Assembly (NCBI GenBank): GCA_023548195.1
Contig: JAJHZJ010000414.1
Location: forward strand, 186,001-250,000
Reading direction: 5' to 3'
DNA: 64,000 bases
Source: Bettongia penicillata ogilbyi
Taxonomy: Eukaryota; Chordata; Mammalia; Diprotodontia; Potoroidae
How positions within the stretch are numbered: the first letter of the stretch is position 1; each line of letters opens with the position of its first letter. A model generated the notes under the pieces. The model saw only the letters and a list, made by a program, of their open reading frames with translations, was not told where the DNA came from and made no database searches. Of this stretch, positions 31,815-42,438 are shown in pieces. A program made the position numbers and the translations under genes.

Positions 31815-32102
31815 TAACTGGATGGAAAGAGCTTTTACTCCGTAGTCAGAGGACAAGGATTCAATTATCTCTATCAATTCCTAGCTGTATAATCTAGGGG
31901 CTCCTAGGTGGCACCGTAGTGCAGAGGGTGGAGCCTGGAGCAAGGAGGTCTGAATTCAAATTCTGATTAAGACACTTCATCTGTGTTGCCCTGGGCAAGT
32001 TATTTAGCCTTGTTTGCCTCAGTTTTCTTATCTGTAAAATGAAAGAGCTTATTAGATGAGGTCTCTGAGGTCCTTTCAAACTGTAAATCTTTGATCCTAT
32101 GA
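31815..32102 (+). mobile_element. Two MIR/tRNA-type SINEs, one after another
   Basis: 31,815-31,893 is a degraded SINE head. From 31,895 a second SINE starts 'ggggctcctaggtggcaccg', contains 'ccctgggcaagttatttagc' and 'cagttttcttatctgtaaaa', and ends with 'ctctgaggtcctttcaaact' and 'aatctttgatcctat'. Confidence 0.75.
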
Positions 32103-32395
32103 CACGAATTAATTCCTTTAGCTCCTTTGGACAGAGGGGCAAGTCCATTTTGACCTGGCCGCAGTATAATGATAGTCATTGACTCCCTGGGCCTGATGGC
32201 CCTCACTGACTATCTTGAAACATGATAATGGGAATTAGGGCCTTAATGATAGGAGATTTTTGTAATTCCCAAAAAGAAGACAGTGTTATGTTCTCAGACC
32301 CACAGGCTATTCTCTAAATGAACTTTGTACAGTACCATACATTTCACCAGCTGGAATAATTTTCTGTCCTGTTCAACCTTCTCAAGTGAAGAATT
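32103..32395. other. Unassigned, single-copy-looking
   Basis: No repeat is recognised. Together with the next entry this is one of the longest repeat-poor parts of the window. Confidence 0.45.
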
Positions 32396-32959
32396 TTGCT
32401 TTTTAATAGGAAATCTGCATTTCATTGTATAGATGGAACACAATGTTCTTGGCTCAGATCCTCTCCAAAGAAACTGGCTTTTTATCTTATGGCATGTAAT
32501 AAGGAAACAGATTCTAGCAAATCTATTTCAGACATGGGAGGATGGAGACGTAACAACACCCTGATCAATTCATGTGAAAGGCGTTTCCTCCGCTCCCAGG
32601 GCAGTGAGCATTGTACAGTGAGAACTTTCCATGTTGAACTTCATTCACAGCCAAGACTTTTTGAGGATGCAACGAACCATAGACAAAAAAAAAAAAAGGA
32701 TTTTAGCCAGTCTACAACATATGAATTGGGTATGCAAAGCATTATACCCTATGTGGAAGAAATGCCAGAGAGCCCCAAGATTACTCTGAAGCAATATAAG
32801 ATCATAAAATTTTATCTGGAAAGGATCTTAGATTTTTATATTGAATATAACATGTCATTTTATAGTAAGAAAGCTAAAGTTCAGAGAAATGAAGTGAATT
32901 ATCTTCCGATGGAGAAGGCAGTATATAGGAGGTGTTATAGTACTAGCTTTTCTTTTTAA
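32396..32959 (+). other. Open frame of 187 codons, doubtful as a gene
   Basis: The longest open frame in the window. No signal peptide, membrane segment or known motif is visible. A lysine run comes from an A-homopolymer at 32,684-32,697, and the last third (from about 32,795) overlaps a degraded antisense MIR-type SINE. A single-exon gene is therefore unlikely. It is recorded because of its length and because no repeat explains its first 130 codons. Confidence 0.15.
32795..32905 (-). mobile_element. MIR-type SINE, degraded
   Basis: 'agatcataaaattttatctg', 'gaaaggatcttagattttta' and 'aaagttcagagaaatgaagt' follow the antisense SINE order. Confidence 0.55.
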
Positions 32960-32989
32960 TTTAACAAAACATATCAGAATTTACCAGAT

Positions 32990-33090
32990 TTGGTGTAGTG
33001 CAATGGATAGAATGCTGGAGGCTTAGGACCATATCTTACACTGTCATGTGTGATATGGATATGGGATTTCATTCATCTTTCTAAGATTAA
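32990..33090 (+). mobile_element. MIR-type SINE head fragment
   Basis: 'ggtgtagtgcaatggataga' and 'atgctggaggcttaggacca' resemble a SINE head. Confidence 0.5.
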
Positions 33091-33219
33091 TTGAGGAAGG
33101 CTCCATGCAGGAGTCAGACATAATCTTTAATATAAAGATCTGATATAAAGAGAGTATGGAAAGAGTCTCAAGAGTGGGAGAAAGTTTGGAGGTCTGCCCC
33201 TTTCCTTACCATATTTATT

Positions 33220-33588
33220 TTATCATTCCCATTCATACATACTCTACACATTCCATTCCAGTCAAATTAATCGATTCACTATTTCCTACATGAAATCCCA
33301 AATCTCCTGCCTCCTTCACTTCCCTTCAAGCCCAGATTTGGGGCAACCTATGGAATAAGGCATTTCTTGATCCCCCCCTATCAGTTACTATATGATCACT
33401 TTCTCCCTCTTGAAGTTACTTTGTATGGACTTTGTCTATATGTTCTCATGTACATTTTTTATCCTTCCTCCTCCCCCAGAAGGATGTAAATTCTGAAAGC
33501 AGGAATTGTCTTTTTTTTGTTTTTTATCTCCATCACTTTACACAGTCCTTAGCACATAGTATGAATCTAACAAATCTTTGTGGAACTG
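33220..33588 (+). mobile_element. L2-like LINE 3' end
   Basis: 'ggaataaggcatttcttgat', 'gtaaattctgaaagcaggaa', 'cagtccttagcacatagtat' in the order of a plus-strand LINE end. Confidence 0.6.
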
Positions 33589-33594
33589 AAGAAA

Positions 33595-33850
33595 GCAGTG
33601 ATATAGAAGACAAAAGCATTGGACCACAAACCAGAGGATCTGAGTTTGTCTTCACTTAGCCACTTATTATGTGACCATGGATCACTTCAATTCAATACCA
33701 AGTGGTCCTGGGCCAAACCTTAGTTTCTTCATCAGTAAAATAAGCCTGCCCACAGACCTATCCCACAGAATAGTTGTAAGGATCAAATGAAATAATGTAG
33801 TGAATAGGCTTTGAAAATTGTAATAGGCTGTGAGGTATTGTCATTAAATC
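33595..33850 (+). mobile_element. MIR-type SINE, full length
   Basis: 'agaggatctgagtttgtctt', 'cttattatgtgaccatggat', 'cttagtttcttcatcagtaa' and 'cccacagaatagttgtaagg'. A short extra piece (33,690-33,715) interrupts the core. Confidence 0.7.
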
Positions 33851-33934
33851 ATAGCATTGCAGACTTTGCTCTTTGAGGTCCCCAATACATACATGCTATG
33901 GTGGAGGCTAAGTCATTTGTGAACTGGATGGTAG

Positions 33935-34195
33935 TGGGGAAGGGTAGGGAGAGCAGTATTTACTGAGGAGGGAGACGACACTAATAAGAGGGCATGAATC
34001 AGAAAAGGCTTCCATTACGAATTATCACTGGACCTGAGCCTTGAAGGGAAAGCGGATATTTCAAGGGCCAGTAGTAAGGAGAGAGGAGCATCAGGCCCAC
34101 ATTAGAATGGCTATGTGGCTGTCCAGTGGAGTGAAGGATAGGATATGATGGTATAGAGAGCCAGGGTTTGAATCTGTAGCACAAAGCAGATGATT
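33935..34195 (-). mobile_element. L2/L3-like LINE fragment
   Basis: 'aggcttccattacgaattat', 'cctgagccttgaagggaaag' follow antisense LINE order. Diverged. Confidence 0.45.
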
Positions 34196-34204
34196 TCAAA
34201 GAGC

Positions 34205-34345
34205 AACAGAGACATAGAATATTAAACAAGGAAGAGATCATCTAGTGCAACTCCCATATCATCCAGAAGAGAAAACAGAAGCCTAGTGGTTTGGCCAAAA
34301 TCACATAATTAGCAACAAAACTCGTAAGCTTGGTAGAACACAGTT
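34205..34345 (-). mobile_element. MIR-type SINE
   Basis: 'agagatcatctagtgcaact', 'ggccaaaatcacataattag' and 'cagttctgactcctgg', antisense. Confidence 0.65.
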
Positions 34346-34370
34346 CTGACTCCTGGATCCACATGTTCAT

Positions 34371-34545
34371 TTGTTGTTGTTCAGTTGTATCAGTTGTGTC
34401 CAACTCTTCATGACCCCATTAGGGGTTTTTTTGGCAAAGATACTGGAGCGGTTTGCCATTTCCTTCTCCAGTGGATTAAGGGAAGCAGAGGTAAAGTGAC
34501 TTGCCCAGGATCATGAGGAGTTGGACATGACTGACCAACAATGGA
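34371..34545 (-). mobile_element. MAR1/WALLSI-type SINE with inverted tail copy
   Basis: An antisense SINE from 'ttgttgttcagttgtatcag' to 'gacttgcccagga' is cut short and joined to a plus-strand copy of its own tail at 34,511-34,534. The two tail copies match at 21 of 24 bases when one is reversed. They could form a hairpin with a loop of about 95 bases. Confidence 0.8.
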
Positions 34546-34624
34546 AGGTCAAACTACCTTTGGTTCAGACTGATTCTGTACATTTCACATGGAGCCCTGG
34601 GGAGACCCTTCATGTCAAGGAAGG

Positions 34625-35072
34625 TTTTCCTCATCGCATCAGCAAAAACAACATGTGCCAGACACTGGGCAGGTAAAGACAGAAAATTAAACATCCTTGT
34701 ACCCTAGGTACAAGGTTTTTTATTAGAGAAAACAGCAAGTACACAAGAAATTAAATATAAAATATTTATAATATAGATTCCTAGGGGAAGAGCACTACTC
34801 TAGGGAGGAAAGAGGGATTTAGAATAGACTTCCTTTAGGAGATAGCATTTGTGTTGAGACTTGAGGAGGGCTAGGAGTTCAGTGAGGCAGAGGGGATGGA
34901 GAAGGCCATTACAAGTCTTGGCAACGTAGACCAGAATGGCAGGAATGTAGAATAGTAAACAGGGGTAGAATGTGACCAACCTGGAAAGGGAGTCTGGGGC
35001 AAAGTGCTTTAAAACCCAAACTGATGAGTTTATATTTTCTCTTAGAAGCAGGAGGAAACCACTAGGTTTCTT
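34625..35072 (-). mobile_element. L2/L3-like LINE, 3' part
   Basis: 'catgtgccagacactgggca', 'gacttcctttaggagatagc', 'tgtgaccaacctggaaaggg', and 'aggaggaaaccactaggt' follow the same order as 7,855-8,430. It is ended by an L1 insertion. Confidence 0.65.
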
Positions 35073-35077
35073 TCTTT

Positions 35078-35672
35078 TTTAAAAAAAAATTAATGAATTT
35101 ATTTGTTTTCAGTTTTCAGCAATCACTTGCATATAAGTTTTAAATTTTCTCCCCCTCCCCAAGATGGCATTCAATCTTATATGTGTTCTACACATACACT
35201 CTTATTAAATACATTTTTACATTAGTCATGTTGCATAAAAGAATTAAAACAAATGGGAGAAACCATGAGAAAAACCAAAACTAAACATAACATAACACAA
35301 GAGAAAATAGTCTACTTCATTCTACATTCTGCTTCCATAGTTCTTTCTCTGCATGTGGAAGGCATTTTGCATCAAGAGTCCTTTGAGAATGTCTTACATT
35401 CCCAATGCAAAGATCCTTGCATTGCTGGAAGGGTTAGGTCTATCGGAAACACTCCTCACATCCTGTGGCTATTATTGTGTATAATGTTCTCCTGGTTCTG
35501 CTCATTTCACTCAGCATCAGTTAAGTCTTTTCCAGTTTTTCTGATGTCCTCCTGTTCTTTGTTTCTTATAGCACAATAGTATTCCGTTACATTCATATAC
35601 CACAGCTTGTTCAGCCATTCCCCAGTTGATGAGCATTCCCTCTACTTGAAGTTCTTGGTCACCACAAAAAGA
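35078..35672 (-). mobile_element. L1 3' end, including end of ORF2
   Basis: Starts with T-run and A/T-rich junction, 'cccctccccaagatggcatt', 'cattctgcttccatagttct', 'ctcatttcactcagcatcag', 'cagccattccccagttgatg' and 'ttggtcaccacaaaaagagc'. About 600 bp and one of the longest L1 3' ends apart from the right-edge element. Sense is leftward. Confidence 0.85.
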
Positions 35673-35819
35673 GCAGGAAACCTGAACATTGAAATATACC
35701 AGACAGAATTAATTCTAACATGTCAAGGTGTAAGATGTAAAAGGACTGGGGAGAGAAGGAGGAGACTTTGAGATTATGAAGGATTGGTGTTTTCTAGGGA
35801 GGCATATAGGCTGAGGCAG

Positions 35820-36015
35820 TGAGTCTTGAGCATTCATGGAACATTGGAAAGCCAGTTGAGTTGGGAGTTGAGGACCCAGGTTCACATTCTGGTACTGTCA
35901 TTTACTTAATTGTGTGACCTTGACGAAGTCTGAGCCTCAGTTTCCTCATCTGCAAAATGAAGGTATGGGACTAGATGTCCTCTAAATACTCCTTCCATCT
36001 TTAACTTTCTGATAG
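35820..36015 (+). mobile_element. MIR-type SINE
   Basis: 'aggacccaggttcacattct', 'gtttcctcatctgcaaaatg', 'gggactagatgtcctctaaa' and 'ccatctttaactttctgata', the typical tail. Confidence 0.8.
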
Positions 36016-36159
36016 CTATGACCAAAGTTCTGCTCTGGACTGGGTTTATGGCATTTGGAAGTTGGCATATTTATTTCCATGTTGGACTTCACTTCAGTTT
36101 TCCATTGCACCTTTTTCCCCTTGGAAATCTTTTCTTTCATAAGGAGAAAGGGGTGAGAA

Positions 36160-36220
36160 GGACTAGCACAGCACCCTGCACTTTGTAAGCACTTTATAAA
36201 TGCTTGTCCAATTGAATTGA
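36160..36220 (+). mobile_element. L2-like tail
   Basis: 'gcaccctgcactttgtaagc' then 'ttataaatgcttgtccaatt'. Confidence 0.5.
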
Positions 36221-36504
36221 GTCAATCCTGGTTCACCTCCGTTCTTGACAGCCCTCACTGATAGTTGAAACTCTCACTTGAATCTGTGGGATATTGGCAG
36301 TCACCCTTTCTGTACCTTGATATCCTCATTAGCAAAAATGTATCTGTGACACCGAAGATTTGACTACATGACCTTTAACCCCTTCCTTTGATCCTCTAGC
36401 TAAGATGTAAATGAAAAAAAAATCAAGTTCCAAAACACATGGGGAATCTAGGCTCTCCTCCCACAGTGGGTTCTTTCCTATTGCAATTTCTTAAAAGTTG
36501 CTTT

Positions 36505-36648
36505 TTTAGAGGAATTTGGATGCATCTAGATTTGAATACCAGAGCTGTCATTTACTATTTCTGTGACCTTGGGCAAGTAAGTGCTTGAACTCTTTGAGCC
36601 TCAGTTTCTTCCTGTGTAAAATGTAGAGTTTGTACTTGGTGATCTAAA
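36505..36648 (+). mobile_element. MIR-type SINE
   Basis: 'tgaccttgggcaagtaagtg', 'agcctcagtttcttcctgtg' and 'acttggtgatctaaatgttc' in order. Confidence 0.7.
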
Positions 36649-36649
36649 T

Positions 36650-36880
36650 GTTCTTATCCTTTTCACGTCATGGCCTGCTCAGGCAGTTTGGTGAAACTTC
36701 TGGAACCCTTCTCAAAATAAGGCTTTTAAATACACAAAATAAAGCACAGGATTACAAAGGAAGCCAGTTGTATTGAAATACTTAGCCAAGTTATTAGCAA
36801 GTATAAAACAAGCTATGGAAAACAAGCTATTGAAAACAAGTTCGAGGGCCCCAGGTTAACAACCCCTGCTCTACATCTCT
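36650..36880. mobile_element. hAT-like (MER-type) repeat
   Basis: 'caggcagtttggtgaaactt', 'aaagcacaggattacaaagg', 'agttgtattgaaatactta' and 'ccaggttaacaacccctgct'. The phrases and the terminal 'ttaacaacccctg' fit an ancient mammalian hAT family. Confidence 0.6.
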
Positions 36881-37124
36881 GATCTAGAACTACAACAATG
36901 TTGTTAGGCTTATGACTAAAGAGGGAGATTATTTCCATGACTGGATAATGTTTACCATTAGGCTTATCTAGATTTGGGGTTTAAGCTGCTTTGGGGAGAA
37001 GGTCCAGTCAGCTGCTGGAATTGAAGCCTGGTTTATTCCATCAGCTTTCTGAGAGGGGAGGGACTTGATAAGCTGTGAACTGAGGGGAAGAGGAGGAGAA
37101 AGTAGAGCATCATGGTTGGGCAAG

Positions 37125-37300
37125 AACAGTGGAATGGAAGAGGCTTAGACTTGGCATCCAAAGACCCGAGTTCGAATCTTATTGTGTACTCCTGGTGTGA
37201 CTTTAGGGAAGCTGCTTCACCTCTAAACCTCCGTTTCTTCACCTATGAAATGAGAGGGTCAAGCTCTTATGGGTCATGAACTCTGAAGTCCCATTTTAGC
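37125..37300 (+). mobile_element. MIR-type SINE
   Basis: 'agacccgagttcgaatctta', 'ctccgtttcttcacctatga' and 'gaagtcccattttagcttct' in order. Confidence 0.7.
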
Positions 37301-38015
37301 TTCTTCTCCGGACTCTTGTTTTCAAGGGGTGACTCTTTTAATTTAACTTCTTATCTGCTGCTTGAAAAGACAAAATATATTCAGCTTCTGCTGATGACAG
37401 TGCTAGCTATTTCCAAGCTGAAAAAGAAAATGGGGAGTAGGGAGTAGGGTGAAATAGAAAGGGAGATTATGCCTGGAGGGGGGGCCATTTTCCTTTATTT
37501 ATTTTTCTTCTCAAAATTTGATAGATTGGAAATATGCAATATGATTACTGGTTCTGGGGATCCCACATATTTATTTTCCCCTTTTCACCAAAGCTGTGCC
37601 TGGATATCAGGTCTTTTTCCAGGATGGGACTTTTTGCTGCTAGTACAGTTGCATCTTATGTCTCAGGTTTAGGTGGAGAGTTAAAATGGAGGCTTTTTCC
37701 CTTTCATTTCCCTATGTAAAATGTCATTTCCCCTTTCCCTGTCTTTCTTTCACTGGGAAACATTCTTCCTGCCTTTCGCCTTAAATGCTGTCATCACCCC
37801 AGATTCTGAAGTATATTCACTTCTGATGTGTACATGATACATGCTATGTTTTTTACCTTTTTTTTAATGTCTTGCTTTACTACCTTGTTACTTCCTATTG
37901 ATATGTTCTTTTCCCATGTCCTCATTTGTGGCATAGTCTCTTTGAAGATGAGACCTGAATTTATACACAGCACCCAGAGCATAAATGGCTCCTGCCTTTT
38001 TTTTACTATAAGATC
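37301..38015. other. Mostly unassigned sequence
   Basis: No clear repeat. A C/T-rich part near 37,725-37,800 hints at an L2-like LINE. No gene is supported. Confidence 0.4.
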
Positions 38016-38029
38016 ATAGACATTTACTA

Positions 38030-38440
38030 TGGAGTCATAGATCATAGAGCTGGAAAGATCATAGATCTAGTAAAATCTTCTTTTATATAATAATAATAAT
38101 AAAAGCAAATTTTATATAACACTTGGTATGTGCCAAGTATTAAGTGTTTTACAATTATTTTGGTCCTTACAACAACCTGACAGGTAGATACTTTTATAAT
38201 TCTCATTTTACAGGTTAGGAAGCTGAGGCAAACAGACGTTAAGAGATTTGCTCAGGGTCATGCAGATTGTAAATGTTGGAGGCAGAATTTGAACTCAGGT
38301 CTTCCCGACTCCAGACTCAGCCCTCTATCCGTTGACTTGCCCAAGGTCATATACTTAACAAGAGGCAGAATCAAGATTCATACTCAGGTCCGGTGACTCC
38401 AGGTTCAGAGCCCTGCCCACTACACGGAACCACCTCTCTG
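38030..38440 (-). mobile_element. MIR-type SINE with another SINE inserted in it
   Basis: The outer element is 38,030-38,090 ('tcatagagctggaaagatca') plus 38,331-38,440 ('gacttgcccaaggtcatata'). The inner element (38,091-38,330) runs from 'ttatataacacttggtatgt' to 'ccagactcagccctctatcc'. Both are antisense. A (TAA)n run at 38,088-38,102 marks the inner tail. Confidence 0.7.
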
Positions 38441-38454
38441 GACTGGGCTAACCC

Positions 38455-38630
38455 AGCTCTTCAGAAAGGTCTTGTTGTATGGCTCTACTTTGCAGATACA
38501 TAAACCAAGGCTTAGAGAGGTTAGTTGACTTGTCTGAAGTTGAACACCTAGTAAGTGGTACACTGTGAACTATAGCCAAGGCTTCCTGTCTTTTGACCCC
38601 ATTCCTTTTCTAGGATACCATGCTGTCGCC
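38455..38630 (-). mobile_element. MIR-type SINE, degraded
   Basis: 'accaaggcttagagaggtta' and 'caaggcttcctgtcttttga', antisense. Confidence 0.6.
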
Positions 38631-38847
38631 TTTAAAAAAAGCAATCGAAAAGGATGAAATTGTCATTTTTTTTAAAGAAAGAGGATTGAACTCTGAAAAA
38701 TGAGCATCCACACACCTCCCAGATATAGTTTAAATGTGTACAGTTTTGGAACTTTGAAAGGGGAAGTAAAAGCAGGGGCCAGAAATTTTCTCTCTACCTC
38801 TGCTATTTAAACTATTCATGATAACAGAATATTCACTTGTTAAGGTA

Positions 38848-39305
38848 AACTTTTTTTTTTTACAAAATTAATTAATTTTTAGTTTTCAGCATTCACTTCT
38901 ATGAAATTTTGAGTTCTAAATTTTCTCCTCCTCCATCTCCTCCCCTCTCCCCAAGATGGAATGCAATCTGATATAGGCTCCACATTCATATTAAGCATAT
39001 TTTCACTTTAGTCATGTTGTAAAGAAGAAATCGTACCAATGGGAGAAATCAAGAAGAAAGAACAGCAATAAAAAAGAAAGAGCAAATAGTTTGCTTCCCT
39101 TGCATTCAGACTCCATAGTTCTTTCTGTGGATATGGATGCATCTTCCATGAGTCCTTTGGAGTTGTCCTTCAATATTGCATTGCTGAGAAGAGCTAAGTT
39201 TATCATAGCTGAGCATCACACAGTGTTACTGTTTCTGTGGACAGTGTTCTCCTGCTTCTGCTCACTTCACTCAGCATCAGGTCATATAAGTCTTTCCAGA
39301 AGGTG
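38848..39305 (-). mobile_element. L1 3' end
   Basis: T-run at 38,850, then 'agttttcagcattcacttct', 'ctccccaagatggaatgcaa', 'gcattcagactccatagttc', 'cttcactcagcatcaggtca'. It is the same family as 21,662, with sense leftward. Confidence 0.88.
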
Positions 39306-39339
39306 AACATCTTTAAAAGTAAGAAAGATGCAAGGAAAA

Positions 39340-39565
39340 GTAGGGTGATGGAGTCCAGAAAACCCTGAATTTGGAACCAAAAGATCCAAGTTTGGGCACC
39401 AGCTCCTCCCCTCACCGAGGGCGTGACCTAACAAAAATTCCTGAACTCAAGCCTCAGTTTCTTTGTCTATAAAATAGGAAATGACACTTGTACTTCATAG
39501 GGTTTTTTATGAGGATCAAATGTGTTTAAATGCAAACTCCTGGAAATGGGAGTTGTCGAAAAGCT
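39340..39565 (+). mobile_element. MIR-type SINE
   Basis: 'aaaagatccaagtttgggca', 'aagcctcagtttctttgtct' and 'ttcatagggttttttatgag' in order. Confidence 0.7.
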
Positions 39566-39574
39566 ATGTCTGTT

Positions 39575-39720
39575 GTTCTTGTTCATCTATTTTCTAAGAG
39601 GACCAGTGACATCACAGGGTGATGTCTTGACTTGTGGGTGAGTTGGATTTAAATAAGGCAGCGCTGCACTCCGGGAATGAGTGGGATGGATGTAGGACCT
39701 GGGCAAGAGAGCACAGCTTC
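39575..39720 (-). mobile_element. RTE-derived SINE tail
   Basis: 'ttctaagaggaccagtgaca' and 'cagggtgatgtcttgacttg' are the antisense form of the tail at 40,965-41,065. The SINE head is absent. Confidence 0.6.
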
Positions 39721-40565
39721 CTTGGAGCAGGCTGAGCACGTCCACATGAGAGCAGGCACTGACTATTGTCCAGAGCATTAGGGTTTTTTTTTTTACTGTT
39801 CCTTCACCTCTGGAAAAGGACAAATGGGACAGGTTATTCCTCTCCTTCCTCAATTCTCTTTGTTGCTTTTTAGCCAGCAGGCTCATGCCCTATTGCCCTC
39901 CTGAAGAGGAGAACCACCTAGCCAGGCTTCTGGTTTTGTCTCTGGCCAGGTATAGGGATAAGTAGCTTGGCTTTGTAGAGATAATTCTTAGGGGATGGGA
40001 AGAAGAAACCTAGGTGGCTCATGCAGGGAAAAAGAAGAGCCTTTTGAGGAAAATATTTCCAAGGAGAATATGAGATTAGTTGAGGTTCAATGAATGCCTT
40101 TGTTGCTGACTCAAGAAGCATATTTTAAAGGGATAAACTCCCTCTTTTAGAGCAAAGCATCCCAGCTCCGTTTCCATAGTGACATTGTTCAAACAGCCTT
40201 AGAAGCCTGAGAATGCCAGGTCCAAGGGATTCCTCAGGAGCTATAATTTTCTCGGAGAGATCCCAGCTATTGTTTGGGACAGAAGACTAGGGTGAGGGTC
40301 TTTGAATAGCTTCTTCTCCTTCACATCTCTTACTTTGGGGCTTCTGTGTTATTTTTCTTTCTGGATTGAAGTCAACTTCAGAGGGGATTGTCTACAAAAG
40401 AAAAGGAAGTGGTCTTTTTTCAAACCAGTGACAGAGATCCTTTGCAATTCTCTTTTCATTCAATTTCCATCTGTATGAATGGCTGCTCTGCCCACCACTC
40501 AAACCAGGACAAGAGCACCCCTCTGGCTTCAGGTCTCTTACCCTCCAGACAGTTCTAAGTCTGCC
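39721..40565. other. Unassigned, low-repeat stretch
   Basis: Over 0.8 kb with no clear repeat apart from a T-run at 39,785. It has average GC content and several conserved-looking words, none diagnostic. Confidence 0.45.
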
Positions 40566-40569
40566 AGAG

Positions 40570-40655
40570 GAACAGCAATAATACTAAAAATAATGGCAAC
40601 AATGAGCATTTATTTAGTGCTTTAAGGTTTTATCTATATTTTGCATATCTGGTTG
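40570..40655 (-). mobile_element. MIR-type SINE fragment
   Basis: 'gcatttatttagtgctttaa' and 'ggttttatctatattttgca', the antisense 3' end. Confidence 0.55.
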
Positions 40656-40766
40656 TTGGTTGTTTTCCTTCATTCTCAAAGAATACCATATCTACAGACT
40701 CAGGACCACACATACCAGATCACTAGTTCCAATCTTCTTTAGTTCAAAGCTTAAAATACCTTTTAG

Positions 40767-41065
40767 GGGCAGCTAGATGGTGCAGTGGATAAAGCACCAG
40801 TGCAAGAGTCAGGAGGACCTGAGTTCAAATCTCATCTCAGACACTTCATACTCACTAGCTGTGTGATCTTGGGCAAGTCATTTAACCCCAATTGCCTCAT
40901 CTCCAGTCATCCTGATGAATATCTAGTCACTGGATTCAGATGGCTCTGGAGGAGAAGTGAGGCTGGTGACCTGCACAGCCCTCCCTCACTCAAAACAGTC
41001 AAGTGCAAGTCATGTCATCATTTCTCTGATGGCATGGTTTTCTTCAGCAACGAAGGACAAACACA
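40767..41065 (+). mobile_element. tRNA-derived SINE with second RTE-type tail
   Basis: Head 'gggcagctagatggtgcagt', core 'gatcttgggcaagtcattta', then a different tail: 'gaatatctagtcactggatt', 'cagatggctctggaggagaa', 'cctgcacagccctccctcac' and 'cttcagcaacgaaggacaaa'. This is a separate SINE subfamily from the copies ending in 'gttggacatgac'. Confidence 0.88.
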
Positions 41066-41254
41066 CACAAAAGACCTTTTAAAGCAGACAGTCCCTTCTT
41101 AGAGATAGGTCCACTGCTGTGTTTTATTTTCTGGTCCTCTTACCTAGAGTTACCTGACCTTCTGAATTCCTTTATGCTTTCACATCCAAAACCTTGGTTG
41201 CTTCCATCCTATATTTTCTGCCTTCCTGATCTGCCTCCCCTTGGATGGCTTCTT

Positions 41255-41630
41255 TGTGTGTGAGTGTTTTAAATTAAATTTTATTTAGGAATTTTCACTA
41301 GTTTTTTTTTCTCTCTTCCTCATCCCCCTTCATTGAGGGGGAAAAAAGGAAGAAAAGCAAAGTCCTTGTAATAAAGTTGCATAGTGAAGCCAAACCAAGA
41401 TCTATATTGACCATGTCCCCAAATGTGTATCATTGAACATCTTGAGTCCATCACCTCTCTATCAGGATTTAGCTAACATGCTTCATCATTGGTCCTTTGG
41501 AATCATGGTTAGTCATTACATCAGAGTAATTCTTAAATCCTTCAAAATTATTCTTTGTGATAATGTTATTATCACAGTACAATTGTTCTCTTGGTTCAGC
41601 TCTTGTCACTCTGCACGTAATGTTCATTAT
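41255..41630 (-). mobile_element. L1 3' end, second subfamily
   Basis: 'aagtccttgtaataaagttg', 'catagtgaagccaaaccaag', 'tgagtccatcacctctctat', 'ttggaatcatggttagtcat' and 'gttctcttggttcagctctt'. This is the antisense of another marsupial L1 3' UTR type. It ends at the LTR that follows. Confidence 0.7.
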
Positions 41631-42175
41631 GTTAATGAGAGTTAAAGATCTTTCCCACCCATTAATGGACCTGACCATTAAGGGAAGTTTGATTAAGGGA
41701 GATTTATTTTGTAGGAAGGCCCTCACCTTTTGTTAATTTCTAATGAGACACTTGTTCTCAAGGGTTGTGATGCCTTCTGGCTCTGAAAAGTGCATATATA
41801 CTCTGAGGTGAGGTTTTACTTTGTGGATTACTCATTGGAAGTGTTTGTGTGGCCAGATGAGACCCTGGGTACTTCTAAGGAGCCGCTTGCCCTGCTTTGA
41901 AAACTCAGATATTGGCGCTTTTCTCTTTGATAATTATATGTATATAATGGTCAGACAGTTGAACCTGTCTGTTAATCTGTGCTGTATGTATTGTTTATGG
42001 TCAGGAAACTATGTCTGTTGATCTTTATTTCTCTGTATTTTCTCTGAAGTTCAGGGTGCTGACTTTTTTCCTTTGAACTAAGTGAATGATACATGTGCTT
42101 GATTAAAGTAGATTGCTGACCCCTCAAAAGTTGCTTTCCTTTTGGAAAAGCAGATCTAAGAATCTGCTTTTATGC
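41631..42175 (+). mobile_element. Probable solo LTR of an endogenous retrovirus, copy 2
   Basis: Starts 'tgttaatgagagttaaagat', contains TATA-like 'gcatatatactc' (41,792-41,803) and ends about 'agcagatctaagaatctg'. It matches the copy at 26,585 in order and orientation. The 15 kb between the copies contains no retroviral gene, so the two are read as independent solo LTRs. Confidence 0.5.
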
Positions 42176-42436
42176 TATAACGGCCCTCCTTGCCGTTATA
42201 CTGGTTCCAATTCTGTAGGAGAAGCCAACCTAAAATGGATGCCAGAACAAAATTCACATCATGCAAATGCTAATGATCCCATGGAGGAAGAAAAGGGCAG
42301 GCAGTTTAAAGAGAATGAAGCAGATAGAGACTAATAGTAATAATTAACTTTTATCTAGTAGCTTTAAAGCATTTTGTTCTTGTCATGGGTAACAATGTTT
42401 GGACCATGAAGGATGGCCAAAAACAGCTTCTTGTGG
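42176..42436. other. No recognised feature
   Basis: Nothing could be assigned in this short interval. Confidence 0.45.
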
Positions 42437-42438
42437 TT

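Noticed and set aside
40170..40183. X-box (RFX) motif 'gtttccatagtgac'
   Set aside because: It fits the loose consensus, but tens of such matches are expected by chance in 64 kb and no promoter or exon is nearby.
26585..42175. One endogenous retrovirus with two LTRs 15 kb apart
   Set aside because: The intervening DNA holds SINEs, L1 and L2 pieces and no gag, pol or env resemblance. The two LTR-like copies also differ clearly from each other.
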